DNA from: Neonectria sp. B-13
Lineage: Eukaryota > Ascomycota > Sordariomycetes > Hypocreales > Nectriaceae
Length of the DNA: 64,000 nt
Direction: 5' to 3'
Assembly (NCBI GenBank): GCA_002682825.1
Contig: NOKP01000026.1
Span: 434,001 to 498,000, forward strand
Positions 12,001-24,564 of this stretch are shown one piece after another. Within the stretch, counting starts at the first letter, position 1, and each line of letters starts with the position of its first letter. Made by a program: the position numbers and the translations under genes. The notes under the pieces were generated by a model. It was not told the DNA's origin. It did no database searches and was given only the letters and a program-made list of their open reading frames with translations.

Positions 12001-15000
12001 AGATCTGGGAGTCACTAAATAAGATACCAACCCTGCCCCTGTCCGCCAGATCTACAGATTCCCGCCCCCAAGTCCAAAGCCAGACAGAAAGGGAGCGGCG
12101 CCCGAGCACAGCAGTTGCAACCCCGTCGGCCATTTGTCTGCTCTAGAAAGGGATAGAACTAACGTTACGTGCTAGCTATGCAGTGCGGAGAAATTGAAGG
12201 GAAGCCGCTCTAGTTCGCGAATACCAGCCTAGGGAACCGTATCCTTGTCAGAGGGCGTGGATGCTCTGACCGAGCCCACTTGGTCAGTTAGCTGTCCGGT
12301 GAGGTGACCTCAAGCGCTTCGATAGTCTTGGAAGCCATCGGCTTTGAAGACAGGAGCGGTAACAAGCAAGCTAGAAAATCATTCTAACCCGCTTCAATCA
12401 CTAACCAGTTCCTCGGTGTGAGACTCCTTTAACCGACTCCCTGTCAGTCCCCTTACCAATTGGTCGATCATCATATCATGGACGGCCCGGCCCAGGCACC
12501 TCTTAATTTTGACCATTGCGTTGAGAAGATCACCCCGCCGGTATCCGTAGTGCTTTCTCGCCGAAACTTTCCACTATTGTGACTCGGAGAGCGCGCGGTC
12601 TTTCTGGGGCTAAAATAAAAACAAAAGCAAATCATTGGAAGCAATGACGAGTGTATACTGACACCTTTCCATCCCGACGTAGCAGTCGAGGTCCCGGTGT
12701 TGCATTCCGGTTTTGGTATGTTGTCTTTGCATCCACACTACCCTACACCGGCACACCAGATTCCACATCTGCGTTAGGTTGCGACGAGTCATCAAAAGTC
12801 CTTGAGTACAGCTACATAGTTTACCAATATAAAGAAGAGTTTATCCCGGCGGCAATATATAATTATGGATATGCGGGAATTCCAACAATAGCAAGCTTGT
12901 TGGTTGGGCATAGGAAAACGCCTCGCGCAAGAAGGCATGACAAATACTCCCCTAGCCCACTTACAACACCACGATACCCGTGAGATATCGGTTGCCACGA
13001 GTCATGTGCTGACGGATGGAGGTTTCCCCTTAACAATGCTCCAAAACAAACCCCTATACGAAGCTCATCCTTGAATAGCAAAGTCAACTATGAGACAATA
13101 TGAGGTTGTCGTAGAAGGCTAAAGTGGAGGTTCCATGAAGACATTCTGGTTTCAAAACGACGGCATCCCAGGTTCGAAGTCTAATGTCCCGCCTTCTTAT
13201 CCGCCGTTTTCCCGAATGCTACCGGATGCTTCCCGAGACAGGATATCCTTGCTTTGCCTAAGGTCCTTGTATTGCACGTTTTGTTTCCAGAGTGCCTGCG
13301 GGAATGCACGGGAAACGTGACGGATGGTGCAGAAAAGCCTGGATCTGAATCCTTCGCGTTTGGGTTAAGATTAGCAACACGATCGTGAGTAAGGGCACTG
13401 CCTGTCGTCATGGTGGTCACATTCGGCATCGGCTGTTAGGAAGACGGCCGTCGTTGGCGGCTAAGAATTAGGATGCTGCGCAAGAGTCGCAAGACGCTCT
13501 CACATGAGCAGGTTTTATCCTTCGCGTCGAAATGCCCAGAGGATAGTGCCCTTGCATGCACTACTGTGTTGGCGATTGCAGTTGCAGACGGCCTATCCGG
13601 GTCAGGGGAGCGAGGAACCACCGCTTACGGGATAATAGGTGCCACATGCCAACACCTCGTATGATGGAGAAGCAGGAGAAGCCAGGCAGACCCCGGGACC
13701 GACGCGATTCTGAGATGTGAGCAACCGCCAACGCGCTTTGTCCAGCGCGGTGAGGCCCAAAGCCAACGCCAGAGATGCTCGTGCCTTGACCGGCATCGCC
13801 GTGCAGGTGCGTGCGTTCTGGACAGACGCTATTTGGCTGTTCTGCTCGTTTCCTCCCAAAGGCGGCCTGAGCGTGTCTGCTGTCCCAAACGTTCTGGGCA
13901 TGCCGCGATGTTCTGGGCGTCGGGATTCTCTCAAAAAGCAAAGGCCCCCTGCAGTAAAAAGCAACTTTCTCGTCCCCATTGCATCGCCTGCATTCGCTCC
14001 CTGCACACGGGTGGATGATGACTCCTGGACATGGGCACACAGTCACTGGCCACCGTCGATCCGTTGTGGGGACCCCTGGGCAATTTCTGCGCTGATCGCT
14101 CCGACGCTTCACAGACACAGAGCACTCTCAACTCACCGTGGGAGGCTTCACTGTGGGAGTGGGCTGCCTACCCCTGCCCAGCTGTCAAAGGTGCAGCCCC
14201 GGCAGCGCGCCCCGTCGCTATAACGCCGACTTGGGAGCCCTCCCGGACGACGGATGGCGGGCCGGGGGGGGGAGGAGACGGGAACGTCCCCAGTGCTGCC
14301 ACCGGACACTAACGGCTATAACCTGTGAGAATACTACCGTGAACCGCAGAAGGCTGGGGCTTCAGGTGAGGCGCCGGACAGCGAGGTCATGGCGACAGTT
14401 CAGGGCCAGCGTTCTAGTGTATTCGTAGCTCCATCCCCTAGCAAGCGCTGGCGAGGCGAAAGCTTGCTTGCTTGCGTGGGGGGGCATCAGCGAGGGATAG
14501 GACAGGGCCTCCGGGCTACTGTAACCTGCTGGGGCCGTTTTGCGTTGCGGAGAAGCGTGCAAAGGACGACTGCAAGGCCGTGTCTTGCCTTATGGGCGGC
14601 AGTGGGAGTTGGTGAGACACGGGAGTGTCAACAAGGGTGCCAGATCTGGGCCGAGAGTGGGCGGCTGAGGCTTGGCCGGACAAGCCACACGAACCTCCCC
14701 GTCGCAAGTTGACGGCGATAACTATCGGATGCAGGGCATGGGGCCGTGGTTGATCTGTAGACTTGTGTGTTTTGGGCCAGGTACCAATGTTAGGGGGAGG
14801 AGGATTTGATGCTAGGGCGAAGGGATAGATGTTAGGCGTATTCTCTCAGCAGTGGCGTCGTCTGCAGGGTGAGAGTGACTGTGATAACAGGCTCGGCTTC
14901 TCGGGGTTATTGTCCGTGAGACATCGACTCGCGACAATCAGCTCACATCCAACATCCATCTACGAAGTAATGACGCGCAAGACAGGATCTACCGGGACCG

Positions 15001-15200
15001 GATGGCTGGAACACTGAGTAGTCAGTCCCTCATGATCGGAGGGTCTGATCCGGGGCAACTTGACGGCCCGTGGGTAACCCGTGTAGGATGACTTCTGCAA
15101 GCTACTGCACAAACTCGCCGAGATGCACGCCAATTGCATCACTGTCACTCGATAATCCGTCCAATAAAGGCACCGGCGTCTAGTGCGCCTGGCGCTCTTC
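6001..15200. other. 9 kb without a supportable gene
   Basis: I examined all frames. Open frames are short (at most about 185 codons, at 13561-14118 minus), overlap each other in several frames, and carry no recognisable motif. I found no set of exons with conserved protein sequence, and no tRNA or rRNA. Base composition is moderate, not the extreme AT of heavily RIP-mutated DNA. It may hold regulatory sequence, non-coding transcripts or lineage-specific genes, but nothing here can be supported from sequence alone. Confidence 0.5.
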
Positions 15201-18200
15201 GTTCACATTGTAGTATGGTCCCCTTGTCGCGTCTCTAATATACATCGGATCCCGGCTACAACCTTCTCTAATCAGACCAAATTTAGTCGAATGTAGGTCT
15301 CAAACCTCTCCTCACATAGATTGGCAGCTCTGAGACATGCAGAACGATCCTAAAGACCGTTCTGTAATTGACTCGGATCTTTTGTGGCCCTAAGGGGGAG
15401 GTTTGCCTAACCGCTTGGTCGTATCCATGGGAAATACCAATCGGGCCTCAAGCATTCCAACTCAGAGCGGTGTGAGTGTTTAGGCAAGCCACTGCGTCCC
15501 TGTTTGGTAAGTGGTTCATGTCAGTTGAATGCTCATTCTAAGGTGGCTGCCCTCGATTTCGGAGCCACTTCAGGTTATTTTCCTCGAAGACTGGTGGACG
15601 TACTCGACGAGCCAGTGTACGGCCACGTTATCTTCACCCTTTTTCAACTCCTCGAGCTTCAAGCAGGCACTCTCTAAGAAGGCAGAGGATGTGATAATTC
15701 CTGAAGTAGAAAACATCCATTCGAGGGAATTGAGCCGTAAGCCTTCATGTAGGTATTTGAACGATCATCTCTATTCATGAAGTAAAGTTGAAGTACAAGG
15801 TGCCGAGTCTAACTCACCTCCTCTGGCTCGCTGAATCTAAGTATCAGTATGCGTCTTGGCTTTACGAGACATGTTTCTCTTCGCAAATGATCTGGGCTAG
15901 TTGAATGCCGGAATCTAGACATGCGCCGGCAGTATCATCCTAGCTTATTCGAGACCGTGAGCCGCAACGATGACGAGTCCTCGCTGGTTGTACTATTCGT
16001 CGAGCCAGATGGGATCATCTTCACGAGAGGGTCTAGGGCCGCGTCACTATAGGAACTGGGTATACCAATCTAGCTAGTTGGAAACTAAATGAGAATGTCT
16101 CCATGAGCAGGCTGCTCTATCTTGATGTGTCCGTTGCGCTTCGTGTAACCGGGGTTCTCGATCTCATGTCATTGAAGTGGCGCTGCCGTGGATTTGACCG
16201 TCTATAAGCAAGACTACCTTCCTACTTTTACTCTTGTTACAAAATTTGAAGACATTAAAGGTATGTGGTGGTTTTAGTTCTCATTTCGAGAACATCGTGG
16301 TGGCTCGGAAGGGCATCATATTGGGCATACTTGACAGACCCCTTGGTAAATAACTTGACTATCCCCGTCGATTCTTCTAGCATAATCGCAAGCAATACAG
16401 CTTCGTTTTATTCAAGGCTCAAATACAATCGGATGTGTATTGTTTGTTCAATGTGGAAGACAATAGCTAGCTACATGGGGGCATTGGCAACTGGCATCAG
16501 AGTTGACATTGATAGCTACGTAGGTAAAGTATTTCACAGTATATTGGCTATTTACGACTCATCTCGCGCCAGTGACTTATCGGGTTGCCATTGGGTTAAG
16601 GCCTTCATGATCAAAACGAAGTAAACATCGATTAGGACATAGCAGTCATCCCTTTCGCTTCTCATTCTCCCCAATTTGGCTATGCTTGTGACTTTTGTGT
16701 CGCAGTACCATGCCTCAGTGAGGGTTCTGCGTGGAAATATCCGTTAATATACCTGATCAATCTATCCGACGGTTGTCGGAGAGACATGATAGAGATACAA
16801 TTGCATGATTGAAGTGTATGCTGTGTAGCGAGACAACCTCAATCCCCACCTACCATCTATATTTGTCGTGTTACTGTCCCTGGTAGGACTGGAATAAACT
16901 GGTGAAACAACATAATGACAAGTCATTTGGCTCTGGGGCTAGTTTGTCGTTTGTCGTTTGTCGTTTGTCGTTTGTCGTTTGCTGAAATGGTTCTGGTATA
17001 TTTCTTGCCGATAGGTGACAATCTCAGGATGCAGTTAGCTATCTTCACCACTGGATGACTTCTGACGGGGTTTTCCAGCGGCTATCCGATTTAGAGCTCG
17101 TCTTCTGTATCGATTCCCTAAAAAGGTCCCTCTGCAAGCCTTATAGTATGGCAAGAAGACTCGTTTTGTACTGATCCTCCTTAACACATGGGAATGCACA
17201 GCACATCGCATCGAGGCCTGCCAACATAAGGAGGAAACGATACAAAGTGCACCTCAGAAATAGAGACATATGCATGGATCAAGTATTTATTTCATCGGAT
17301 GTAGTTGCAATCGGCTTAGGCTAGAGAATATGGGAACACGGTTGATCCTGGAAGGACAAACCTCCTGCCACCTGCACTGTAACCTTGTGAAGGAAGCAGC
17401 GAACCAACATCTCTTGGTCATCATCAATCATGGTTGAACCCTGTTATGGGAGTTGGAGTAAACTCTTTCAATCTCGTTTCCGAATTATGATCAAGATCGT
17501 CGTATCCGGCGCACCCTCGCTCCATGCTAGACGAAACCTTTGCGACAAGTCCAACCCCTCAACTTGCTGCGACTCTGCGACTCTTCAAGTTAACCCGCAT
17601 TCCAAACTGCTCTTAAGACGAATCTCTTACTCATATTGAATATACTAAGCCTGCAATGGCTGTGCTGACGTGTTCTAGCATCGTCTCGAGCAGGAGCATG
17701 CCACATTCCACCAATGTGAGTTATCTCTCGACGGTCGTTCCACGAACATTTCCATCCTCAATCTAAACTCTAGCTCTGAACTAAACAGTGACTACCATAA
17801 GTAGCCCTAGCCTACTAATCCTCAATTCCTCTAATATTTATTAATAATAGAAATGAGGTTTAAAAGTGAGATTGCTATAAATATGGGACTTAGGGCCGGG
17901 CCATCCTTCAGGGCCTCTAAACAAGAGAAGACGAAATGCCCGGCTCCCGCTCTATAAGACTTGTGGGCCTTGAGTCCGTCTCCACGTCCAAGGATGTCCG
18001 GTCGGAGAGGCAAGACTAGGTGGGAGAACGCTCCACAACTCGGCAAGAGAGGCCGCAGCCAACGGGGCAGACACAGCTACCGAGAAGATCAGTCCGGCTT
18101 AAAGTAATGTTGAGGCTGACGAAGTCATTGAGACTGCTAGTCGTAACACGAGAGACCAAAGGTGCTTTGCCATCTTGGCGATGAGCTCAAGCTAGACATT

Positions 18201-18480
18201 AATGCTACAGACATTGATAATCTGGTTAATACATCACCTCGCCTAGCAGTTTGTGTACTCGGTTTTACTTCGTGAGCAAGTTATTTCCGAGGACTCATAC
18301 CCGACTTCAACTCCATACGCCTCCTGCATGACCGAATCCGTACAAAACACCACTATCTTTCAAGAAACCCCGCGGAGCTGCTAAAAGATTGGATCCCGGC
18401 GCCTACAATTGGCCAACCGCGTGAATGAAGTCGGCGTCTTGACCCGAAGGCCGATCATAGCCATGACACAATCATGATAT
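15201..18480. other. more AT-rich gene-free stretch, possibly decayed sequence
   Basis: The sequence becomes visibly richer in A/T than the flanking genes, with frequent TA-containing words such as ctagctag, taatattt and attaataatag. No open frame shows a family motif; the longest is 119 codons at 16265-16624. Around 17880-18420 the plus strand has short gene-like but stop-interrupted stretches (for instance the reading DELKLDINATDIDN near 18181) that could be a relic. Composition alone does not prove RIP. Confidence 0.4.
16943..16984. repeat. heptanucleotide tandem repeat TTTGTCG
   Basis: Five perfect copies of TTTGTCG followed by one degenerate copy, TTTGCTG, in the gene-free stretch upstream of THI4. 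Confidence 0.95.
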
Positions 18481-18506
18481 CAACTGATTACCCCTCATCT
18501 GCGGCA

Positions 18507-18512
18507 TATATT
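18507..18512 (+). promoter_or_regulatory. TATA-like element of THI4
   Basis: TATATT within gcggcatatattgctc. It is followed about 30-50 bp later by a pyrimidine-rich run and a CAACACTCGCACAAAC leader-like sequence, which suggests transcription starts near 18550-18560. The 5' leader would then be about 420 nt before splicing. A second leader intron is possible at 18623-18678 (acceptor CATTTCTAG), but its donor GTTTGC is weak. Confidence 0.45.
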
Positions 18513-18760
18513 GCTCTGCCACATCTCTCAACCTGCGCGGCTTTCTCTTTCTCTTCTTTCAACACTCGCACAAACAAGACAATTCGCTCCAGAATCATCA
18601 AAACCTCACTCAAAGATCAAAGGTTTGCCCCCTCAATTTTGAGCGCTGTGACAGCGCTGACGCCTGTAACATTTCTAGATCCAACATCACCAACCGGTAC
18701 GGGTTACTCGTCGAGGAGTTGCAATCATGGAACCTTTCGGTGGCCTGCTATTTTCCAAAT

Positions 18761-20003
<1,243 letters not shown>

Positions 20004-20579
20004 GCTGGCAAGGACCAAGCTGGGTCGACCGCTTCGGATGGCAAACACGAAGACTCAGGAGTCAATCCCTCGTCACTCTTTCGAGAATGGCTCCTTGCCG
20101 CTCACTTGAGGAATGAGTCCTCGTCGTGTTGGATAACAGTGAAACTTGATGTGGCAAGCACGCTGGAGAGATTACATCAGAACCTGGAAGTCATACACCA
20201 AGGACAAGACGGTTCTAGGTATTTCGGTCATTCAATTCTACAGGAGCTTGCACAACACCAGTATGCCAGAACCTATCTTGTGACATAACGTATATGTGAC
20301 ATGTTAGCGATAGCCATCTGAGATTGTAACTGTTGAATTTGGGTAAAGCTAGTTGGGCAAGAGTGTTTAAGTTAAGGATAGGATTTGGCTTGCTGTAAAT
20401 TCTCGTCAAGGCTGCTAGTCACGAACCTGTTCCGATTATGAATGCAACAGCCCCCTACCGGCAATGCGTGTGACAAGCAACCGCCATGCTAGCCATAACC
20501 TAGCCTATTTGACTTTTCGTCCTATTATCTTTCCAGGATACTAGACAATATTCCCGCAGTGAGCACAAGCCTTCTTCTT
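20004..20579. other. intergenic between two convergent genes
   Basis: 3' flanking DNA of THI4 (plus) and the HET-domain gene (minus). Short open frames at 20106-20288 and 20215-20409 have no recognisable content. I see no RNA gene or repeat. Confidence 0.6.
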
Positions 20580-23018
20580 TCACTCAACCTGGACCCTCGA
20601 CACCACCGCTAAGCTATCGAACCTGTTCACAAATGGAACACCTCCCGCTACCTGCTGTGGCGGGCGCCTTCTCAGCTGAGCCCTCAGGATCCCTATCCTT
20701 TGGAAGGAACTCAGCTTAGTCTTGTGAGGTTGCAAGACAAGGTAAACCGCCAAAGTCTTTTGGCCCTGCACCACTTTCTGTGTCATCTCGAGTAAGAAGA
20801 CGTTTGCGCCGTTTGCGCACTTCTTCCAGAAGTCTTGACAGTCTGCGTTGAAGAACCACCCTTCTCGGAAGGTTTCCTGGTTTACTCCGTGTGTAATGAT
20901 GAGTGATTGGCTCAGACCGGCGTTGGTGATTTCGGCCTTCATGATACCCTTCGCTACTTTGCCCTCAAGCGTAAGGACGCCTCGAGTCAGAGCCCCGATT
21001 AGAGAAGGAGGATTCGGCTGGCAGTCAATCTTGACCACTCGAGCCGCCATCGTGACGCTGGGATCTGAGAGATCGCTTTGGCAATAGAGCGTGGCGAAGC
21101 CGCCCGAGACAGAACCCCAAGACCACGAAGGCACATTCTTCAACTCGTCAGGCCGTTTCCCGTCCTCCATAATGGCCCAGCAGAGATCCGGAATCAGAGA
21201 GTCTTCCCACAAGCCGGCGAGATATCGGCCTTTGTATCCCTTTGCCAGAAGCGTGACCACGCCAGCTGTGGCTGCCAAGCGATCAGTGACGAAGGTAAAG
21301 TCGAGGTTCATGATGCTCTCCACATTCTCATACCACAACTGACGTCGCTTGCGGACATCGCCCGTCTCTAGACCGTACTTTGCTGCGCTGAGGACTTGGT
21401 TTGTGGCATGATCAGACCGAGGTGCTGCTGGAATCATGCTGCATTGGCAGTGGGTGCTGGAATGGCATTCCCACACGAGCTCTCTCACGCCGAAGTGGAG
21501 GAAGCGACGAGAAAGCACATGTTCCTGATAGACCCAGCCTCGCTTCGTGAGAGGGAAATAGTCAAATTCATCTTCTTCCACATCAAAAGGGTGGTCGATG
21601 GCCGTCCTGGTGACAAGGTGGTACGGGCGTCCGGCTTTATCATTTCCGCGGAGTTCGAGTGCCTCGTCAGTCTTGGACCGCTTCGGAAAAAGCCCAATTG
21701 AACCATCCTTGGCTGCCGACGCTGCAACTGTGAGATCAGCGTTGGAGTAGTACGAGGCCATTTTCACTGCTTCGCTCTCCCAGTCCGCTTTGGAATCTTG
21801 AATGATGCACAGCGAGTCGATCCAGATGAACTCGACCCCGATGCGGCAAGCAAAGTCAATGGCGTCCTGGAAAGTAGTTGAGAGGGCGCTCCAGGGGATT
21901 TCTTTTTGGTGCTGGCTGAGGTTTCCCCCCTTTGTGACGATGATCTGGCGTTTGCCCCAGCAGTGACTGAGGCAGATGTAAGGAGCCCGTTGGGAGGGCG
22001 CAGGCTCATACAATCGCACTCTGCAGTACCCCGGCTCCGAACCGGGAATGATTTGGACGACTCTCTTGGGAAGGATCCCCTGCGTTGAAATTTTGCACTC
22101 TTTATGGTCTTTTTCGCATTTGTTCATCCAGGCATCGACTTGGTTCGCGAGGGCTACTGGGCTGGAGGGAGGAACTGTCCCGGGTGAGAAGATTGGCCAC
22201 GGACAAGTCTTCCCTGGGTATAAGTTAGCACAAATAAAGTAAACAGGTTCGATCTTGTTATTACCCGGCACTGAATAGATGTGAAGCACTCTGAGCTTCC
22301 ACCCGTCCTTGATCATCCGGAGCGGATCTTCAGCGTCATCGGGGTATTCCTTGGCAGACACGGACAAGCCGAAGATCTCCTTGGGGAACTGGTTGTTATC
22401 CCCTCCGAAGAATGAAATAAAGATACGGTAGTAAGACGCCGCTCCAAAGACTTCGGGGTAGCAGTGGTACGTGGCTTGGTACATAATGTTGCAAGTGATG
22501 CAGTTCTTCGCAGATCGTGAGACTTCCAGGAGGCACGGGGCGTAGCCGCCAACCGAGGCGGATTCTTTCCTGATGCGAGCATAGTCGAGATCAAGGCAAA
22601 GCTTGCATGTGGTTGAGGTTGTTGATTTCGTGCTTGGTTCGCTCTTCACCTTTGTTGCAGGCGGCTGAGTCTTATGTGCAGTGGGTTGGCTCGTTGATAC
22701 GCTTGTTTGGCTCTTTGGTTGAGGCTTCGGAGCTGTGGGCTGAGGCTTCGGAGCTGTGGGTTGAGGCTTCGAAGCTGAAGGTTGGCTCTTTGGCGGAGCG
22801 GGATGAGCTTTTGATGCACTCGACAGGTGAGTCTTTGGGCCGCTCGCCTGGATTTTCGGTGCAGCGTGATGATGGTCTTTAGAAGAACCAACCTCTGTTT
22901 TCCCTCTGACTGGCAAAGCAATCTTCTTCCCGTCTGGCTTGGCGGCGGATGTGTGGGGTTTCGGCGCTGGGAGGTCCGCGGGCTTGTGGCTGTGGGTGCT
23001 CTCTTTCTTGGACGCCAT
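20580..23018 (-). CDS. HET-domain (heterokaryon incompatibility) protein
   Basis: A single uninterrupted frame of 812 residues starting at ATG 23018. Residues 1-137 are low-complexity, rich in Lys, Pro, Ser and Gln, with a seven-residue repeat of the PKPQPTA type. A Cys-rich segment follows (CKLCLDL at about 138, CITC at about 173). The HET domain spans roughly 346-505: APYICLSHCWG, then FIWIDSLCIIQDSKADW and YSNADLTVAASAA. The stretch GWVYQEHVLSRRFLHFG follows. HET domains trigger programmed cell death or allorecognition between genetically different hyphae, and most fungal genomes carry many. No NACHT, WD40 or other partner domain is visible. The last 30 residues look unlike the usual HET-protein tail, so a small unrecognised 3' intron is possible. 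Confidence 0.9.
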   Translation of the reverse strand: MASKKESTHSHKPADLPAPKPHTSAAKPDGKKIALPVRGKTEVGSSKDHHHAAPKIQASGPKTHLSSASKAHPAPPKSQPSASKPQPTAPKPQPTAPKPQPKSQTSVSTSQPTAHKTQPPATKVKSEPSTKSTTSTTCKLCLDLDYARIRKESASVGGYAPCLLEVSRSAKNCITCNIMYQATYHCYPEVFGAASYYRIFISFFGGDNNQFPKEIFGLSVSAKEYPDDAEDPLRMIKDGWKLRVLHIYSVPGNNKIEPVYFICANLYPGKTCPWPIFSPGTVPPSSPVALANQVDAWMNKCEKDHKECKISTQGILPKRVVQIIPGSEPGYCRVRLYEPAPSQRAPYICLSHCWGKRQIIVTKGGNLSQHQKEIPWSALSTTFQDAIDFACRIGVEFIWIDSLCIIQDSKADWESEAVKMASYYSNADLTVAASAAKDGSIGLFPKRSKTDEALELRGNDKAGRPYHLVTRTAIDHPFDVEEDEFDYFPLTKRGWVYQEHVLSRRFLHFGVRELVWECHSSTHCQCSMIPAAPRSDHATNQVLSAAKYGLETGDVRKRRQLWYENVESIMNLDFTFVTDRLAATAGVVTLLAKGYKGRYLAGLWEDSLIPDLCWAIMEDGKRPDELKNVPSWSWGSVSGGFATLYCQSDLSDPSVTMAARVVKIDCQPNPPSLIGALTRGVLTLEGKVAKGIMKAEITNAGLSQSLIITHGVNQETFREGWFFNADCQDFWKKCANGANVFLLEMTQKVVQGQKTLAVYLVLQPHKTKLSSFQRIGILRAQLRRRPPQQVAGGVPFVNRFDSLAVVSRVQVE
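22719..22781. repeat. 21 bp coding minisatellite x 3 in the HET gene
   Basis: Three 21 bp units, from 22719, 22740 and 22761, nearly identical for the first two. They encode the seven-residue Pro/Lys/Gln repeats in the N-terminal tail of the HET protein. The length is a multiple of three, so copy-number change would keep the frame. Confidence 0.9.
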
Positions 23019-23435
23019 CTCGACGGTCGCCTCAGACTATTCGCAACGAGGAGAAATCTGGATAGTAGTCGTTTTGACTTCACAAGCGCTGGCGTTGATA
23101 GTGTTGGCATACACACGGGATCGAGGACGATGTATATATGCGTGATTTACGAGTGCTGACGGTGCAGCTGCATGAGCTGGGCGTAGGATCACGGCCCCCG
23201 CGACATGTAAGCGATTTGACTCTGCGGGTGTGTTGTGTATTAACCGCAACTCGCTTGGTATTATTATTGACACTCTGCATAAATAGACAAGCTTCATTTC
23301 TCGAGAAGTTGACGTTTCTTATATTGCCAAAGGTCGATCATGAAGTCGTGCAATTCCCCAACAAGAACAAGCTCCAAGGCTGCAAAGCAACCATCCGTAA
23401 ACAAAACAGTTCGTACCCTTCCAACTCCAATTTCC
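23019..23435. other. intergenic between the HET gene and the small conserved gene
   Basis: Promoter region of the minus-strand HET gene and 3' flank of the next minus-strand gene. I see no further gene. Confidence 0.5.
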
Positions 23436-23786
23436 TCACGACTTCTGCGCCTCCTGCTTCGTCGGCGGGAACTTCATCCCGCGGTCCGGGTCATTCGGGT
23501 GAGACGACGGCCCCCAACCTCCGTAGCCGTCGGCCGCGGCCATACCGCCAAGCCCGGACGTCTCGCCCATGGTCATCGTGCCGGAGAGTTGGTTCTTGCC
23601 GACGCCGGGCCGTCCGTCGGCCCACGTCTTCAGCTCCGCGCGCGACTTGCCCGTGTACTTGAGGATGTCCTCGTCGCTGAGGGGCTGTCCGCGTTTCTTG
23701 TCGTGCATGCGCTTGTAGAGGGATGGCTTCTTGTCGCCTTCGGCGGTGGCGTCGCCTGAGGACGGACCGGACTGTGAGTTCCCCAT
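23436..23786 (-). CDS. small conserved fungal protein, possibly N-myristoylated
   Basis: 116 residues, single exon, ATG at 23786. The N-terminus MGNSQSGP has Gly at position 2 and Ser at 6, an N-myristoylation-like signal, so membrane attachment is possible. The central part (KPSLYKRMHDKKRGQPLSDE, then DILKYTGKSRAELKTWA) is charged, with the look of a conserved helical module. The tail is Gly/Pro-rich with SHPNDPDRGMKFPP. I recall proteins of this type annotated only as hypothetical in many filamentous fungi, and no function can be assigned. The coherent composition, proper start and lack of internal stops make it a likely real gene. It lies upstream of and parallel to the HET gene. Confidence 0.75.
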   Translation of the reverse strand: MGNSQSGPSSGDATAEGDKKPSLYKRMHDKKRGQPLSDEDILKYTGKSRAELKTWADGRPGVGKNQLSGTMTMGETSGLGGMAAADGYGGWGPSSHPNDPDRGMKFPPTKQEAQKS

Positions 23787-24564
23787 GGTTTTAGAGGCGG
23801 CGGGAGTGGCTTTGTGGGTTTATGAGGATGATATGTGGCACTTAATCTTGCGTCTTTGAACAGTATACGATATTGGAAGATGTCGATACTTGGCGAGGGG
23901 GCGAACTGGCTTCTAATTTATTCCAACATTCCAAAACGCTTCTTTGTACAGTGGTTCTAGTCTACAGTTCAGCTGACACTCCGTGGCGAATGATCTTGTG
24001 AGCTACCCCGCGAGTAGACGGGGCAGTGCCGTAGAGCTGCAACCCGCATGAGACATTGACAGCCTACATTCCCTGTGAGAGCCGTGTTACCCGTTTACAG
24101 CCCTGTTGCTCTGGGGGGGATCTATGGCTAGCGGTTATCTAGCCGGGCGGGAAATTCATGTTCTAGATGCTGTGGAAGCGGACCAACTTCGGCCGCCAGC
24201 TGCGGCTGAACCGCCCAAAAGGAAACATGGCGATGACGATGAGGTGGCATAGTCTCACTTCTTCTGTTGCACAGCACGAGGTTGATTCCGAAATGTGGCT
24301 GAGCAGTTGTCGTGGTCGTTGCGTCGCGACACATCCGTCGCTGCGCCTCGAGTTGCCATCATCCCAATGCCCTCAGATTCTTTACTTGAATCGAGCTCTA
24401 GATATCACCATAATGAGTTTACGTGTTTGTAAACTCTTAATATTCCTGAAGCTGGACGTATCTATGACGTACATATGTCACTGGGGAACCCTGTCACATT
24501 CCAACATCGGGCCATCATGAGGCTCCTTTCAGATCAGCCGTAAGATCTCTAATTTAAACGTCCG
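23787..24564. other. intergenic, no gene seen
   Basis: Promoter side of the small conserved gene and 3' flank of the Egt2-like gene, both on the minus strand. The open frame at 24167-24520 on plus has no recognisable content. Confidence 0.5.
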
